From Riptortus pedestris (taxonomy: Eukaryota > Arthropoda > Insecta > Hemiptera > Alydidae), in assembly GCA_019009955.1 (NCBI GenBank), contig CM032228.1, positions 255,632,001-255,696,000 of the forward strand: a DNA stretch of 64,000 nt, in the 5' to 3' direction. The position numbers and the translations under genes are program-made. Shown one piece after another: positions 36,942-41,879 of the stretch. Every line of letters begins with the position of its first letter. Position 1 is the stretch's first letter. Below the pieces are notes generated by a model. It searched no databases, was not told the DNA's origin, and saw only the letters and a program-made list of their open reading frames with translations.

Positions 36942-39424
36942 AAAAGAACTGTTCTTCATTTATAAGTACTCCAAATGCACAAATCTCTCCTCATCTTCAT
37001 CATTTGGAGTAAGTAGTGTAATATTCTTGTTTATTGGGTTTTTCAAACTGTCTGTTGTTGCCCACATATGTGCTAGAGTATTAACAGACAAATAAATAAA
37101 TATATATATAATTTTGGACGGACCTCATTTTTGTTATCTCCTAGGTACGATTGATGGACGACCTCAATAGCTGATTTCTTTTAAGAGAAATCTGCTAAAA
37201 TGACATTAACTAACATTTTGATTATTTATAAATCAATTCTATATCTTCTGGCAGACTAATAACTCATATATTTCTAACAGGTTGAAAGTTAATTTCGGTC
37301 ATGAAATAGTTGGAAAATTTAATGATATTCCATAATTCTATACGTTTCAGTACCTATATAAATAAAACTCTAGGGGAGGGGGTATAAAGGGGGGAATTTC
37401 GACAATATCTCCATTATTATACACCTGATCGAAAAAGTGTGTAGAATCAATTTTATTGCAAATTGAATGGTCTATTAATATTGTTATACAGTTTATTCAC
37501 TATATTATTAACTGAGATATTTGGATTTAAATAATTACCTGTGTAAGCGCATCTTGGTGAAACTGGCCTAATATGTTGTGTGGTTCCGGTTCTTCTTCTA
37601 CAGGAGGTGGTGATATCTCTTCGCCACGCAGCCCTTCCTCCGTGTACAAGTTATGCCCGCTCACGAGGGCAGCTCTCTCTCCGTCGGTACCCATCTGGAA
37701 TATGTCAGCAACCATTAACGTCAACATTAAAACCAAATCGGTTTGGGATTAAATTCTCAAAAGAGGAGAGCCATTGACAGGAATGACATTTTTCTGCTCA
37801 ATGAAGGCGGTGACCTTTAACTAATCCCCTCCTTAAGCCTCTACTAGCTAGCTTCAACAGATAAACACTCTTTGATAAAAATAGCAAGACTTGAAGATGT
37901 CAAAAGGTGAATTTCACCTTGGCTCATGAAGTTGAAAGTAAATTAATAAAATATGTATTAACATATTTACTGCATATTATTTATTTCTAGTAATGAAAAA
38001 TATATGAAACAATAATTGTTAATTTTCCTCATTTCAAAAGAAATACAGTGGAGAGATTACAGTTTATATATTTGATTTCCCTCAACTTAATTCATGGAAA
38101 ATCTGACATATAAAATTATTATTAGAAATAATAATAATATTGTTTTGTAACACTAAAAAATTGTTTTATGACTCTAATAATAACTATTAAAACTCCTAAT
38201 AATTAATAGTTACTAACATCCACTATTTGCTACTATAGCTAATAGGGACAGGTTATCTACAGGTTCCCTCCCTTTTCTATCCAAGGGGCCAATAATCCTA
38301 ATAATATTATTACATTATTAACAATATTATTAGAGATGCTAACATTTATTATTAGAGTTGAATAAATCCTAATTATATTGTTTATGAGCTATAATAATAT
38401 CCGTTAGCAACCCTGAAATTATCATTTAGCATACCAAACAATACTGTTTCACAACCCTTATGGTATCGTTAATGAACTCTAATAATATATGTTAGCAACC
38501 CTTATAATATTATTTAGCACCCCTAATGATATTGTTTATGAACTCTAATAATATATGTTAGCAACCCTCATAATATTATTTAGGACCCCTAACGATATTG
38601 TTTATGAACTCTAATAATATCTGTGAGCAACAATGATAATATTATTTAGCACCCCTAACGATATTGTTTATGAACTCTAATAATATCTGTGAGCAACCCT
38701 GATAATATTATTTAGCACCCCTAACGATATTGTTTATGAACTCTAATAATATCTGTGAGCAACCCTGATAATATTGTTTAGCACCCCTAATGATATTGTT
38801 TATGAACTCTAATAATATCTGTGAGCAACCCTGATAATATTATTTAGCACCCCTAATGATATTGTTTATGAACTCTAATAATATCTGTGAGCAACCCTGA
38901 TAATATTATTTAGCAACCCTAATGATATTGTATATGAGCTCTAACAATATCTGTTACCAATTATAATAATATTAAATAGGAGCCCTCATGATGTTGTCTA
39001 TTAAACTTAATATTGTTTAGCAAGTCATATATCTATTAGTAGCCCCAATCGAATTGTTTAGCAACAATCAATTCAAACAACATTTTCTCTAATAGTATCT
39101 AATAACAATCCTAATAACATTCTTGTGTAAATAATAATAATAATAATAGTAATAACATTCTTGGGTAATCCTATTAATAATATATTGGGAATTATAATAT
39201 TTTAATTTAATAATTTAAATAAGTTTTAATATATTTAAAACTTTGGGCAAACAACTTGCATAAAAATATTTTTTAGAAATTCAAAAGTATAAAGGTATAT
39301 CTCTTCTGGTAATTACAGTAAATAGTGTAATTACTGTTGACTACAGTAAACTTTGTTTTAATTCAGTAAATTTATAAAATAAAAATATTCTTACCACTTT
39401 TAAAACGACATCTTCATACACCAT
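13612..39424 (-). CDS. SV2-family (synaptic vesicle glycoprotein 2-like) transporter, whole gene
   Basis: Thirteen exons were joined by eye on GT-AG sites and matching phases to give about 624 residues. The protein is a 12-helix major facilitator of the SV2/organic-cation transporter branch. The features are an acidic cytosolic N terminus, MADGVQVF at 81-88, the MFS motif A GDHIGRR at 129-135, YLAEFLPQNARG after helix 4, and ESVRYLL before the central loop. A luminal pentapeptide-repeat segment (376-519) follows, with four N-glycosylation sequons near N400, N420, N424 and N465. FPVHLRATG lies before the last two helices. This luminal loop separates SV2 from other sugar/cation carriers. In vertebrates SV2 sits on synaptic vesicles; many insect paralogues are not neuron-specific, and the substrate is unknown. 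Introns carry most of the repeats in the window. An alternative start is ATG at 37692-37694 (614 residues). Confidence 0.9.
14194..15017 (-). repeat. family A, full-length copy
   Basis: Both ends are present. The palindromic end TTAACAGATTTCCC..GGGAAATCAGCT lies at 14194-14222, and the hairpin end GGGAAATCTGCTTAG, then GCAGCCCCTGC, GACGGAC and poly-T lies at 14976-15017. The (TA)n tract is deleted, and a C10 run sits near 14660. It lies in the last SV2 intron, 240 bases from another full copy in opposite orientation. Confidence 0.85.
15256..16298 (+). repeat. family A, full-length copy (best reference)
   Basis: It begins poly-A, GTCCGTCACGC, the hairpin ACGCAGGGGCTGCGT and AACTAAGCAGATTTCCC. 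All internal blocks follow, then the compound (TA)n/(GATA)-like tract at 16058-16170, then GACCTCATTTTCGTCATC, GAGTACAACCTCAATA, and the palindrome GATTTCCCTCGAGGGAAATC followed by TGCTAA. It is about 1.04 kb. No protein-coding capacity is seen, consistent with a non-autonomous element. Confidence 0.88.
16058..16170. repeat. (TA)n with interspersed CTA/GATA inside family A
   Basis: An imperfect TA tract broken by TCTA, TAGA and GGATA variants, lying between the GACAAATTTA and CAGTTTTGAACGG blocks of family A. The interruptions suggest it is older than the pure tracts. Confidence 0.85.
16491..16650 (-). CDS. SV2-like transporter, coding exon 12
   Basis: The exon lies between acceptor tttttcag and donor gtatgt. 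Residues 521-572, from ASMLFC to NIITVEAFPVHL, make up membrane helices near the C terminus. The exon starts with two bases finishing a Val codon and ends with AG of the Arg codon shared with exon 13. Confidence 0.88.
16846..16897. repeat. (TA)n microsatellite
   Basis: Pure TA tract in an SV2 intron, between TTTCTTAA and GCAATATAATC. It is not at the family A site, so it arose independently. Confidence 0.9.
17014..17791 (-). repeat. family A, full-length copy with internal deletion
   Basis: The palindromic end TTAGCAGATTTCCCTTAAGGG is at 17014, then TCCATCGATCC, a TA/TATG tract (17139-17176) and TTTGTCTGTTA. A G-rich block GGGAGGGGGGGAGGGG follows. The hairpin end GGGAAATCTGCTTAG..CTCTGCGTGACAGAC closes at 17791. 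A detached 3' piece of a sister subfamily (GGTGAGATGAGACC.. to CTGCTTACTTTAGG) follows at 17795-17890. Confidence 0.82.
17900..18340. other. SV2 intron sequence, nothing recognised
   Basis: AT-rich intronic DNA between a family A fragment and the tandem array. No exon or transposon end can be supported. Confidence 0.45.
18350..19413. repeat. 126-bp tandem satellite, about 8 copies
   Basis: Landmarks such as GGTAGTATC recur at 18371, 18497, 18623 and 18749, a period of 126. Each unit is made of shorter related pieces of the form CTTCCAATGACTAATG or CTTCTAATGACTAGTG, so it is a higher-order repeat. Copies are nearly identical, with a few substitutions (GATGTGG/GACGTGG), which points to recent expansion. 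It lies in the SV2 intron between coding exons 11 and 12. Confidence 0.9.
19414..20012. mobile_element. probable solo LTR inserted in the satellite
   Basis: A 599-bp non-repetitive block begins TGTTTCATC and ends AATACA, so it has the TG..CA ends of LTRs. It is flanked by GCCGG (19409-19413) and TCCGG (20013-20017), a near-perfect 5-bp target duplication. Removing the block restores continuous satellite text (GACTAGTATAG / CCGGTCTCCTCTTCC). No coding sequence is seen. Class (copia or BEL/gypsy) cannot be told from one LTR. Confidence 0.5.
20013..20613. repeat. satellite with ~233-bp higher-order period
   Basis: ATCTCTTCCAG recurs at about 20078, 20311 and 20545, giving a period of 233-234. 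Each unit contains several diverged subunits based on CTTCCAATGACTAATGTGGTGGGTCT. Same ancestral monomer as the 126-bp and 45-bp arrays. Confidence 0.85.
20614..21786 (+). repeat. 45-bp minisatellite, 26 units, open in one frame
   Basis: The unit TCTATGACTGACAGGG.. is 45 bases long and repeats 26 times almost without indels. Because 45 is divisible by three, one plus-strand frame stays open for 390 codons of a 15-residue repeat (core MTDRVNHLFQ). Variants are patterned: unit pairs 1-2 and 14-15 share the same rare changes, so 13 units (585 bp) were duplicated as a block, and the LF/IS pair recurs at units 3-4, 19-20 and 22-23. It lies in an SV2 intron, antisense to the host gene. I take it as non-coding satellite, since adjacent relatives of the monomer are not open, but a translated product cannot be excluded. 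Confidence 0.85.
21787..21935. repeat. degenerate edge of the satellite domain
   Basis: Diverged monomers (TCTTCCAATGACTAATGTGG, TCTTCTAATGACTTATG) fade out here, marking the right border of a ~3.6-kb satellite domain. Confidence 0.75.
22192..22409 (-). CDS. SV2-like transporter, coding exon 11
   Basis: The exon lies between acceptor tattccag and donor gtaagt. Residues 448-519 begin IYDTDFTSENF, the end of the luminal pentapeptide-repeat loop with sequon NVT (N465) and Cys in PKPLCST. They continue into the helix LRLITPFISLTVHC. The exon ends with G of a split Val codon. Confidence 0.9.
22604..22862 (-). repeat. family A, palindromic end and TA tract only
   Basis: The copy begins TTAGCAGATTTTTCTTAAGAG, passes GGTTGTACTCATGAC and a (TA)n tract (22806-22859), and is cut after ACCACTCTAGTGG by the next family A copy at 22883, a nested or side-by-side insertion. 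Confidence 0.78.
22883..23529 (-). repeat. family A, complete ends with internal deletion
   Basis: The palindrome TTAGCAGATTTCCCTTAAGGG is perfect here. It is followed by GGTCGTACTCATAACGCG, a (TA)n tract (23009-23056), TTTGTCTGTTAACGCTC and the GGGAGGGGGGGA block. The middle is replaced by a short GC-rich stretch (GCCGAGCGCACTAGCGC). The intact hairpin end CTTAGTTTACGCAGCCCC, TGCGTGACGGAC and poly-T closes it. Confidence 0.85.
23009..23056. repeat. (TA)n microsatellite inside family A
   Basis: Pure TA tract at the family A internal site (after GTCCGTTCAAAAT, before GATATATATATATTTGTCTG). Confidence 0.9.
23535..24080 (-). repeat. family A fragment ending in the hairpin end
   Basis: It starts inside the element (ATTGATCAGTACCAAACTC), directly abutting the previous copy, and ends GTGGGAAATCCG..CCTTGTGTGACAAAC and TTTTT at about 24086. 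Its end is fused to a SINE fragment. Confidence 0.7.
24087..24190 (-). repeat. tRNA-derived SINE fragment fused to family A end
   Basis: Text from TAGCCAGGGTGGGAC through ATTGCCCAAGCGGGAATG to about 24190 is the head half of the SINE (minus strand). It starts exactly where the family A terminal poly-T stops. The same junction occurs at 29025/29031. Confidence 0.7.
24195..24730 (+). repeat. family A fragment with palindromic end
   Basis: It runs from ATGACATCACACTTTC through internal blocks (ACAATGACAGAGATATTTTG) to CATATCATAAGC, CAATAGCTGATTTCTCTTAAG and ATCTGCTAA. The hairpin end is missing and the copy is highly diverged. Confidence 0.65.
25247..25461 (-). CDS. SV2-like transporter, coding exon 10 (luminal loop)
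   Basis: The exon lies between acceptor gttttcag and donor gtgagt. Residues 376-446 form the diagnostic SV2 luminal domain: a chain of short beta-helix repeats with F at regular spacing (VFENVSF, VLSHVTF, KNCTFNYTDF, KTYFTDS) and sequons NVS, NCT and NYT. Ends with AG of an Arg codon split with exon 11. Confidence 0.92.
25527..25630 (+). repeat. family A hairpin-end fragment
   Basis: AAAAAGTCTGTCACGCAG is followed by ATGCTGTGTAAAC and AAGCAGATTTCC, then quickly diverges. Only the tip of the element remains. The hairpin stem is weakened by a changed loop side (ATGCTGTG). Confidence 0.6.
25757..26776 (+). repeat. family A, full-length copy
   Basis: It starts poly-A, GGCAATCACAC, AGGGGCTGTGTAAAC and TAAGCAGATTTCCC. 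It includes a G9 run near 26150 and all inner blocks. It ends GGATTGATGGACATTTGAG, AGTACAGTCTCCATAG, CTGATTTCC and GAAATCTATTAA. The usual (TA)n site carries only a short AT-rich remnant (about 26630-26660). About 1.02 kb, in an SV2 intron. Confidence 0.83.
26777..27010 (+). repeat. family A internal fragment
   Basis: Internal blocks (ATGCAGATATCTCAGTTAA, then ATTACATTTTTCGATCTGAC) directly follow the full copy in the same orientation, and stop before SV2 exon 9. Confidence 0.55.
27080..27149 (-). CDS. SV2-like transporter, coding exon 9
   Basis: A 70-base exon between acceptor tttttcag and donor gtatgt. Residues 353-375 (YYGMSIWVPSHI..) are the end of helix 7 and the start of the luminal loop. 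The Tyr-Gly-Met-Ser-Ile-Trp stretch matches the SV2 pattern YYGLTVW. Phase agrees with both neighbours. Confidence 0.88.
27265..27445 (+). repeat. two family A end fragments
   Basis: GCATAAAATAAGCAGATTTCCC near 27262-27285 and AAATCCGTCAAGCATGGGGC..CTAAGCAGATTTCCC at 27391-27434 are hairpin-end tips without bodies. Confidence 0.5.
27520..28150 (-). pseudogene. jockey-type non-LTR retrotransposon, RT C-terminal remnant
   Basis: Broken minus-strand frames read WRIKINESKSHHITFSL, YLGLHLDTRLTWKSH, then after stops and shifts LYGLLNRR.., and HKDLNIPFVKDL near the end. These are the C-terminal part of jockey-clade reverse transcriptases (the 'KINENKS..VTF' and 'YLGLHLDRRLTWK' signatures). There are several stops and frameshifts and the catalytic core is missing, so the copy is dead. 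It lies in an SV2 intron. Confidence 0.82.
28310..28730 (+). repeat. family A internal fragments
   Basis: Plus-oriented inner blocks (GAGATAATTAGACTTTTCG, then AATATTTGGTATTT-like text and AATATCTCAGTTAATAATCAAG) show one or two truncated copies with no ends. Confidence 0.5.
28735..29025 (-). repeat. family A fragment ending at the hairpin end
   Basis: From TGCTCTAGCGGTCGCAATTT through GGGAGGGGGAGGGG to GGGAAATCTGCAGGTTTATGG, AGCCCCTGTGTGACGG and TCTTTT. A large internal deletion is evident. Its end is fused to a SINE fragment. Confidence 0.7.
29031..29177 (-). repeat. tRNA-derived SINE fragment fused to family A end
   Basis: It starts at TAGCCAGGATGGGAC, the same SINE position as at 24087, and contains the box B region (GAATCGAACTC on plus) and the head GGGCTCAGGTTAGCC on minus. 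The tail half of the SINE is missing. Confidence 0.75.
29266..29354 (-). CDS. SV2-like transporter, coding exon 8
   Basis: The exon lies between acceptor attacag and donor gtagat. Residues 323-351: YFETLQQIGLRQ, then the hydrophobic helix 7 segment LIPVVLLSLTWAALGF. Ends with AG of a Ser codon completed by exon 9. Confidence 0.88.
29442..29576 (-). CDS. SV2-like transporter, coding exon 7 (central loop)
   Basis: A 45-codon exon in phase 0. It begins QMYKWNASR and ends TYNVGQ, covering the cytosolic loop between helices 6 and 7. The donor reads GTTTGG, weak against the GTRAGT consensus, yet both neighbouring phases fit and no better donor is near. A mariner element starts only 20 bases upstream of its acceptor. 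Confidence 0.83.
29597..30329 (+). mobile_element. internally deleted mariner element
   Basis: The 733-bp element has terminal inverted repeats of about 30 bases (TAGGGTATGGGAATAAG at the left, its complement at the right) and TA duplications at 29595-29596 and 30330-30331. It encodes a shortened transposase frame. A complete mariner is about 1.3 kb, so roughly 0.55 kb of catalytic core is gone. The repeats are almost identical, which suggests a fairly recent insertion. It lies in an SV2 intron, antisense to the host gene. Confidence 0.9.
29761..30252 (+). CDS. deleted mariner transposase (DNA-binding region joined to C-terminal tail)
   Basis: The frame is 163 codons with no interruption. 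Residues 1-120 look like the paired helix-turn-helix DNA-binding half of mariner transposases: KKSAAETYRLFVDVYG, RYWFKRFKSGDFNVDD, then LGVDRSTIGKRLHALGM. After DIERRLVTCEMLLDRQ, at about residue 142, the sequence jumps to RIRLLPERWAQVVSSNG, the extreme C terminus. The DD34D catalytic core lies in the missing part, so it cannot cut DNA. It could bind the terminal repeats and, in principle, repress full-length relatives. That role is inference; expression is unknown. Confidence 0.85.
   Translation: MEYVPKKQHLWEVLLHYYLLKKSAAETYRLFVDVYGDHAPSEATCRYWFKRFKSGDFNVDDKERDGAPKKFQDEELQELLDIDPCQTLEELATALGVDRSTIGKRLHALGMVQKAGNWTPYELKERDIERRLVTCEMLLDRQRIRLLPERWAQVVSSNGNYFE
30485..30775 (+). repeat. family A truncated copy with (TA)n
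   Basis: AGGGGCTTCTTAAACTAAG and TAGATTTCCCACATATTGG form the hairpin-end remnant, followed by a (TA)n tract (30565-30605) and ACAAAAATATTTTG and CCCCACTGGTCTGATTTCAG blocks. It stops just before the next copy. Confidence 0.65.
30779..31390 (+). repeat. family A, both ends, internally deleted
   Basis: It opens AAAAATACGTCACGCAGG, GGCTGCATTAAC and TAAGCATTTTTCTC, skips to the ATCACATATTTGCATTTATC block (the second subfamily layout), and ends GTCATCTCCTGGTAG, GCGACCTCAATAG, CTGATTTCCTCTAAGGG and AAATCTGCTAA. About 0.61 kb. Confidence 0.8.
31590..31730 (-). repeat. Penelope-like terminal segment
   Basis: It contains AATGGCAAGGTTCACCAATAA, ACATTGCCCTACATATTTC and TGCTTCAGGGACCACC, matching the arms at 1661-2075. 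Read on the minus strand it gives CCCTGAAG..stem..GAAATATG, the decayed hammerhead-like motif. Confidence 0.5.
31920..32575 (-). repeat. family A fragments, two partial copies
   Basis: Minus-oriented inner blocks (TCCGTTATTATACGCCAG to CACTCCTACTCAAATC, 31940-32125) run into a second set that ends GGAAAATCTGTTAG, GCAGCCCCTGCACGAC and GGGGTTTTT at about 32575, 30 bases from SV2 exon 6. Confidence 0.62.
32606..32775 (-). CDS. SV2-like transporter, coding exon 6
   Basis: The exon lies between acceptor tattgcag and donor gtagca. Residues 222-277: EEIVHELNQHQSSWHRVLLL, a hydrophobic helix and CCAPESVRYLLHAGRDVNA, the conserved P-E-S-x-R-Y-L-L sugar-transporter-like motif at the start of the central cytosolic loop. 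Confidence 0.9.
32869..33017 (-). CDS. SV2-like transporter, coding exon 5
   Basis: The exon lies between acceptor atttccag and a weak donor (gtcaac). Residues 172-220: LGICYPVACVYLAEFLPQ, the helix 4 end with the SV2 AEFLP motif, then NARGKLSVLLLFWALGG, helix 5. Both split Gly codons restore the expected SIGLG and TSGEE junctions. Confidence 0.88.
33079..33126. repeat. (TA)n microsatellite
   Basis: TA tract with one CTA interruption, 60 bases upstream (in gene orientation) of the acceptor of SV2 exon 5. Not family A associated. Confidence 0.85.
33584..34340 (-). pseudogene. jockey-type non-LTR retrotransposon remnant
   Basis: Minus-strand broken frames read ESWLTQWRIKVNSSKSSH, then LDKRLTWKPQ, LLLRLPDNRSKLSLHNK and YGLELCGSTKPSN, the C-terminal RT region of jockey-clade elements. 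An A-rich 3' end lies at 33584-33610 on the minus strand. Multiple stops and frameshifts make it inactive. It differs from the copy at 27520-28150, so the two are independent insertions. Confidence 0.8.
34605..34782 (-). CDS. SV2-like transporter, coding exon 4
   Basis: The exon lies between acceptor atttcag and donor gtaagg. Residues 113-170: GISMLGLLIGAVACSLGD, HIGRRSLLIFAL and AFAPTFGVFITSRLGS. It contains the MFS motif A GDHIGRR in the loop between helices 2 and 3, needed for conformational switching in this superfamily. Confidence 0.92.
34987..36009 (-). repeat. family A, full-length copy
   Basis: It starts TTAGCAGATTTCCCCGAAGGG, then CCATCGATCCTACCCAGC and a long (TA)n(GT)n tract (35107-35244). 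CTTAACACTCTAGCAG, CACTCCTACTCACAC and a C10 run follow. It ends TTGGGAAATCTGCTTAA, ACCCTCTGTGTGATG and poly-T. About 1.02 kb, between SV2 exons 3 and 4. Confidence 0.83.
35107..35244. repeat. (TA)n(GT)n compound microsatellite inside family A
   Basis: A TA tract (35107-35164) passes via ATGTATGT into more than 30 GT units (35172-35244). It sits at the family A internal site. The GT part appears to have grown from the end of the TA tract. Open frames over it are artefacts. Confidence 0.92.
36136..36283 (-). CDS. SV2-like transporter, coding exon 3
   Basis: The exon lies between acceptor atttacag and donor gtgagt. Residues 63-111: VGMGSYQWLLGITAGFC, FMADGVQVFILPYLIPSIQ and AEMCLDDAQ. The M-A-D-G-V-x-V-F block of helix 1 is a strong SV2-family signature. 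Confidence 0.92.
36375..37198 (+). repeat. family A copy with (TA)n and hAT-fragment insert
   Basis: It starts AAAATTCCGTCACGCAGG and GGCTGCATTAACTAAACAG, follows the second subfamily layout, reaches a (TA)n tract (36857-36936), then carries a foreign hAT-related piece (36945-37080). It resumes with ACAGACAAATAAATAAATAT, GGACGGACCTC, GACCTCAATAG, CTGATTTCTTTTAAGAG and AAATCTGCTAA. Confidence 0.8.
36945..37080 (-). repeat. hAT-type transposon fragment
   Basis: AAAAGAACTGTTCTTCATTTAT, ATTTGGAGTAAGTAGTG and CCCACATATGTG match the block at 52450-52620, which encodes the STYKCEQFFSMM region of a hAT-like transposase. It is embedded in a family A copy at the TA tract, possibly captured. Confidence 0.6.
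37370..37530 (-). repeat. family A fragment touching SV2 exon 2 donor
   Basis: The blocks GGGGAGGGGGTATAAAGG, ATCTCCATTATTATACACC and TTAACTGAGATATTTGG are unmistakable family A inner text. They stop about 9 bases from the coding exon edge at 37539. Confidence 0.65.
37539..37694 (-). CDS. SV2-like transporter, coding exon 2 (acidic N terminus)
   Basis: The exon lies between acceptor atattccag and donor gtaatt, 52 codons in phase 0. Residues 11-62: MGTDGERAALVSGHNLYT, an acidic proline-rich stretch (SPPPVEEEPEPHN), then FHQDALTQ leading to helix 1. The initial ATG could itself be the start if exon 1 is non-coding. Base composition is clearly GC-richer than the flanks. Confidence 0.88.
38212..38288 (-). 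repeat. tRNA-derived SINE tail fragment
   Basis: ACTAACATCCACTATTTGC, TAGCTAATAGGGACAGG and CCTTTTCTATCC match the tail half of the SINE on the minus strand. The head with the promoter boxes is absent. Confidence 0.65.
38390..38960. repeat. 66-bp tandem repeat built of three 22-bp subunits
   Basis: The unit reads GCAACCCTGATAATATTATTT, then GCACCCCTAATGATATTG.., then TGAACTCTAATAATATCTG.., each 22 bases and clearly related. About eight 66-bp copies are present, with diverged 22-bp pieces continuing on both sides (38300-39180). It lies in the first coding intron of the SV2-like gene. Confidence 0.85.
39395..39424 (-). CDS. SV2-like transporter, probable coding exon 1
   Basis: Ten codons (MVYEDVVLKV) end at a strong donor GTAAGAAT in phase 0, which fits exon 2. 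The ATG has a good context (AAAGATGG) and sits in a small GC-richer patch (TTCCAACGCGATAAAG). An acceptor-like GGATTTTCCAG lies about 35 bases upstream, so this may be exon 2 of the transcript with a non-coding exon before it. Alternatively translation starts in the next exon. Confidence 0.55.
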
Positions 39425-39459
39425 CTTTATCGCGTTGGAACAATAAAACTGAAGACTGG

Positions 39460-41700
39460 AAAATCCAAATTCAAATTGAAATATATTTATTCTGTCGAAT
39501 TTCACACTTATTATGATGGTCAGAAAGAATTTTGAAATACTTCGCCAAATCATAAGTCTAATATTGTTAAACCGATTACTATTTTTAAGGTCCGAACAAA
39601 AATAAAACTCCTCTATTTATCATAATAGGGCCTTAGTTAAGTTTTGCTGGAGTGACATAGAAAAGGAGGCTCTGGAAATTCATCATGGGTTTACCCCAAA
39701 CTCCAGCCATAAACAGATTGATTGGAGACCGGCAATTCTCACATATTGATTCAGTTAAGTAGGAACTCAAATTAGAAAAACAAAACATAGCCAAAAAGCG
39801 ACAAAATTCTATCGTGAATAATATTTAAAATAGTTAAAATTACAATTCATTTGTTAAATATTCATTTAAAAATAATTTCCCGTCAAATAAAAGGTAATGA
39901 ATGCACAAGTATTTTTAAAGTCTTTAAAAATTAGTGGATATTTTTAAAAATGTAACGACTTCATAATTTGAAATATATATCAAAAAAGAAAAAAAAATAT
40001 TAATAAAAATGAGTTAAGTAATTATTTGAATTATTAATTATTGAAATAATTAGAATTTCTTTGTTGTCAAGAAATTAATACTTAGCAGTTAATAACAGTA
40101 GTGGGTTTAAATACTTAACACATGGAAAAATAAACAGATCCTATCATAAAATGCCATTAAACATAATTAAAATAATTTGTTACAAAGATTGAGAAAGTTC
40201 ATGTATATGCACAAGTATAATGAAATTGTTTAAAGCCATATTACGAGTATATAAAATATTTTACTTGAAAAATTCAAAAAAAAATTCTGTAAAATGAAAA
40301 TAATGCTAAACAAAATCACCTTACATCAAGAATTTTCTCTTTAATATTTTTATATTTCATAAATTAGTCTAAAACATTAAATTAAATATTTAAAAAATAT
40401 CAGTAAACATTATTGATATTATTTTCAAACTAAATAATGAATTTAAATTTTTTTTTTAATAATATTAATATTCTTCATTTTCACTGCACAGAAATTAAAT
40501 ATAATTTAAATAGAATTTGTTTTGCAATAATATGATTGTGAATCTATATAAATTAACTAGGTTTGATAAGAACTTATTACTCACTATAAATTAAAAACAT
40601 TATTGCCCTTGAAATAAATTTTATCCTTGAATAATTAAAACATAATTCTAGATTCCCATATTAGAATAATTCATTTCAACTAAAAGGTAATCAAATGTTA
40701 TTATATTTTAAAAATAAAATTATTTTTTCTTTCAATTAAATAAATTTACTTCTGTCTAATACTAATATCAAATATGCTGTGGAGAATATTTTCATTTTGA
40801 ATTTTCTTAAATGCCGCTAAATAATTTTATTAAGTGATTAGTTTCATTTAAAAATGGTTTTTTGAATGATAGTTATAAAATAATTTTTATTTGAAATAAT
40901 TTGTGTTCTACTATTAAGGAATTATCTTTAGCAACACTTCTTCAATACTGCTTTGTATTAATAATTTTATTAAGTGAGTGGTAATATCATAATGTTTATT
41001 TAAAATATTGGATATAAAATCATTTTTTAATTGAAAAAAAAACTTATATTTTACATTCAGTAATTCTCATTTGTAACATTATTTGTAGAACTCTTTAAAC
41101 TAAAGCCTGACATTTAGCAGTGAGGAGGCAGAAAAGTTGATCTTAGAATATTTCTTTGACTGATCTTTCTTAAATTAATTTGCAACAAATAACCGATTAA
41201 TGGAAATAATTTCATTTGATTATTCACATATTTTCTAAGAATCAATAAATTATTAGTAATGGATTAATAAATAATATTGATGTGTCAAGGAGGTATTTAA
41301 ATAAAAGTTATAGCTGCCTGGGCCATTTTAATGCAATTTTACATTTGGTGAACTAAATATTGTACAAAAATTGTGCAATTAAATATTATAATTTGGATGG
41401 TAAATTGTTTTATTCTTTATATATAATTATAATTAAGCTACAAGCGCATAATGGTATAATTAATAAACTGATCACAACTATATTAAAAAGTTCAGTCAAA
41501 GTTTTAAAACAGATCTTTTCTGAACTTATGTTTTATGTACATTTACACAATTAAATCTCATCTGAATATAAAAATTGATTAAGAATTATTTTAATTCGAT
41601 GACTCTAACCAGAGAAAAATATTTCAAAGTTAAGAACAGATTTTAGTTTAATAAGAATTAAAGAGTTGTCAAAACTAATTTGTTCTAGAGTTAATTAAAT
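39460..41700. other. AT-rich intron or upstream region of the SV2-like gene
   Basis: Very AT-rich. The only compositional break is 39640-39760 (GGGTTTACCCCAAACTCCAG), of unknown nature. No reading frame, family A sequence or SINE is present, unusual for this window; it is the longest repeat-poor stretch. Confidence 0.5.
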
Positions 41701-41713
41701 ATGAATCACTTAC

Positions 41714-41785
41714 AGCCGGTCAAGTTTGTGGCTTTGACTTGGAAAGAAAAGTTATTCAACGAGTAAAAAAGTCCATTTGTTTACT
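41714..41785 (-). promoter_or_regulatory. possible non-coding first exon and promoter of the SV2-like gene
   Basis: On the minus strand a consensus donor GGCT/GTAAGTG occurs at 41713. About 72 bases upstream is GACAGT (initiator-like, A at 41785) and 27 bases before that a TATA-like TTTTATG (41806-41812). GC content is higher than around it. It lies 2.3 kb upstream of the first ATG-bearing exon in the right orientation. RNA data would decide. Confidence 0.33.
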
Positions 41786-41879
41786 GTCAAACTGGTCCGA
41801 GACAACATAAAAGGAAGGCATTTCAAATAAAGCTGGTTATTGATTTTCCCTGCACATGTACAGTAGTGCCCTACTAACT

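Noticed and set aside
37580..37777. Plus-strand frame over SV2 exon 2
   Set aside because: Antisense shadow of a GC-richer coding exon. The minus-strand reading has splice sites, phase and domain continuity.
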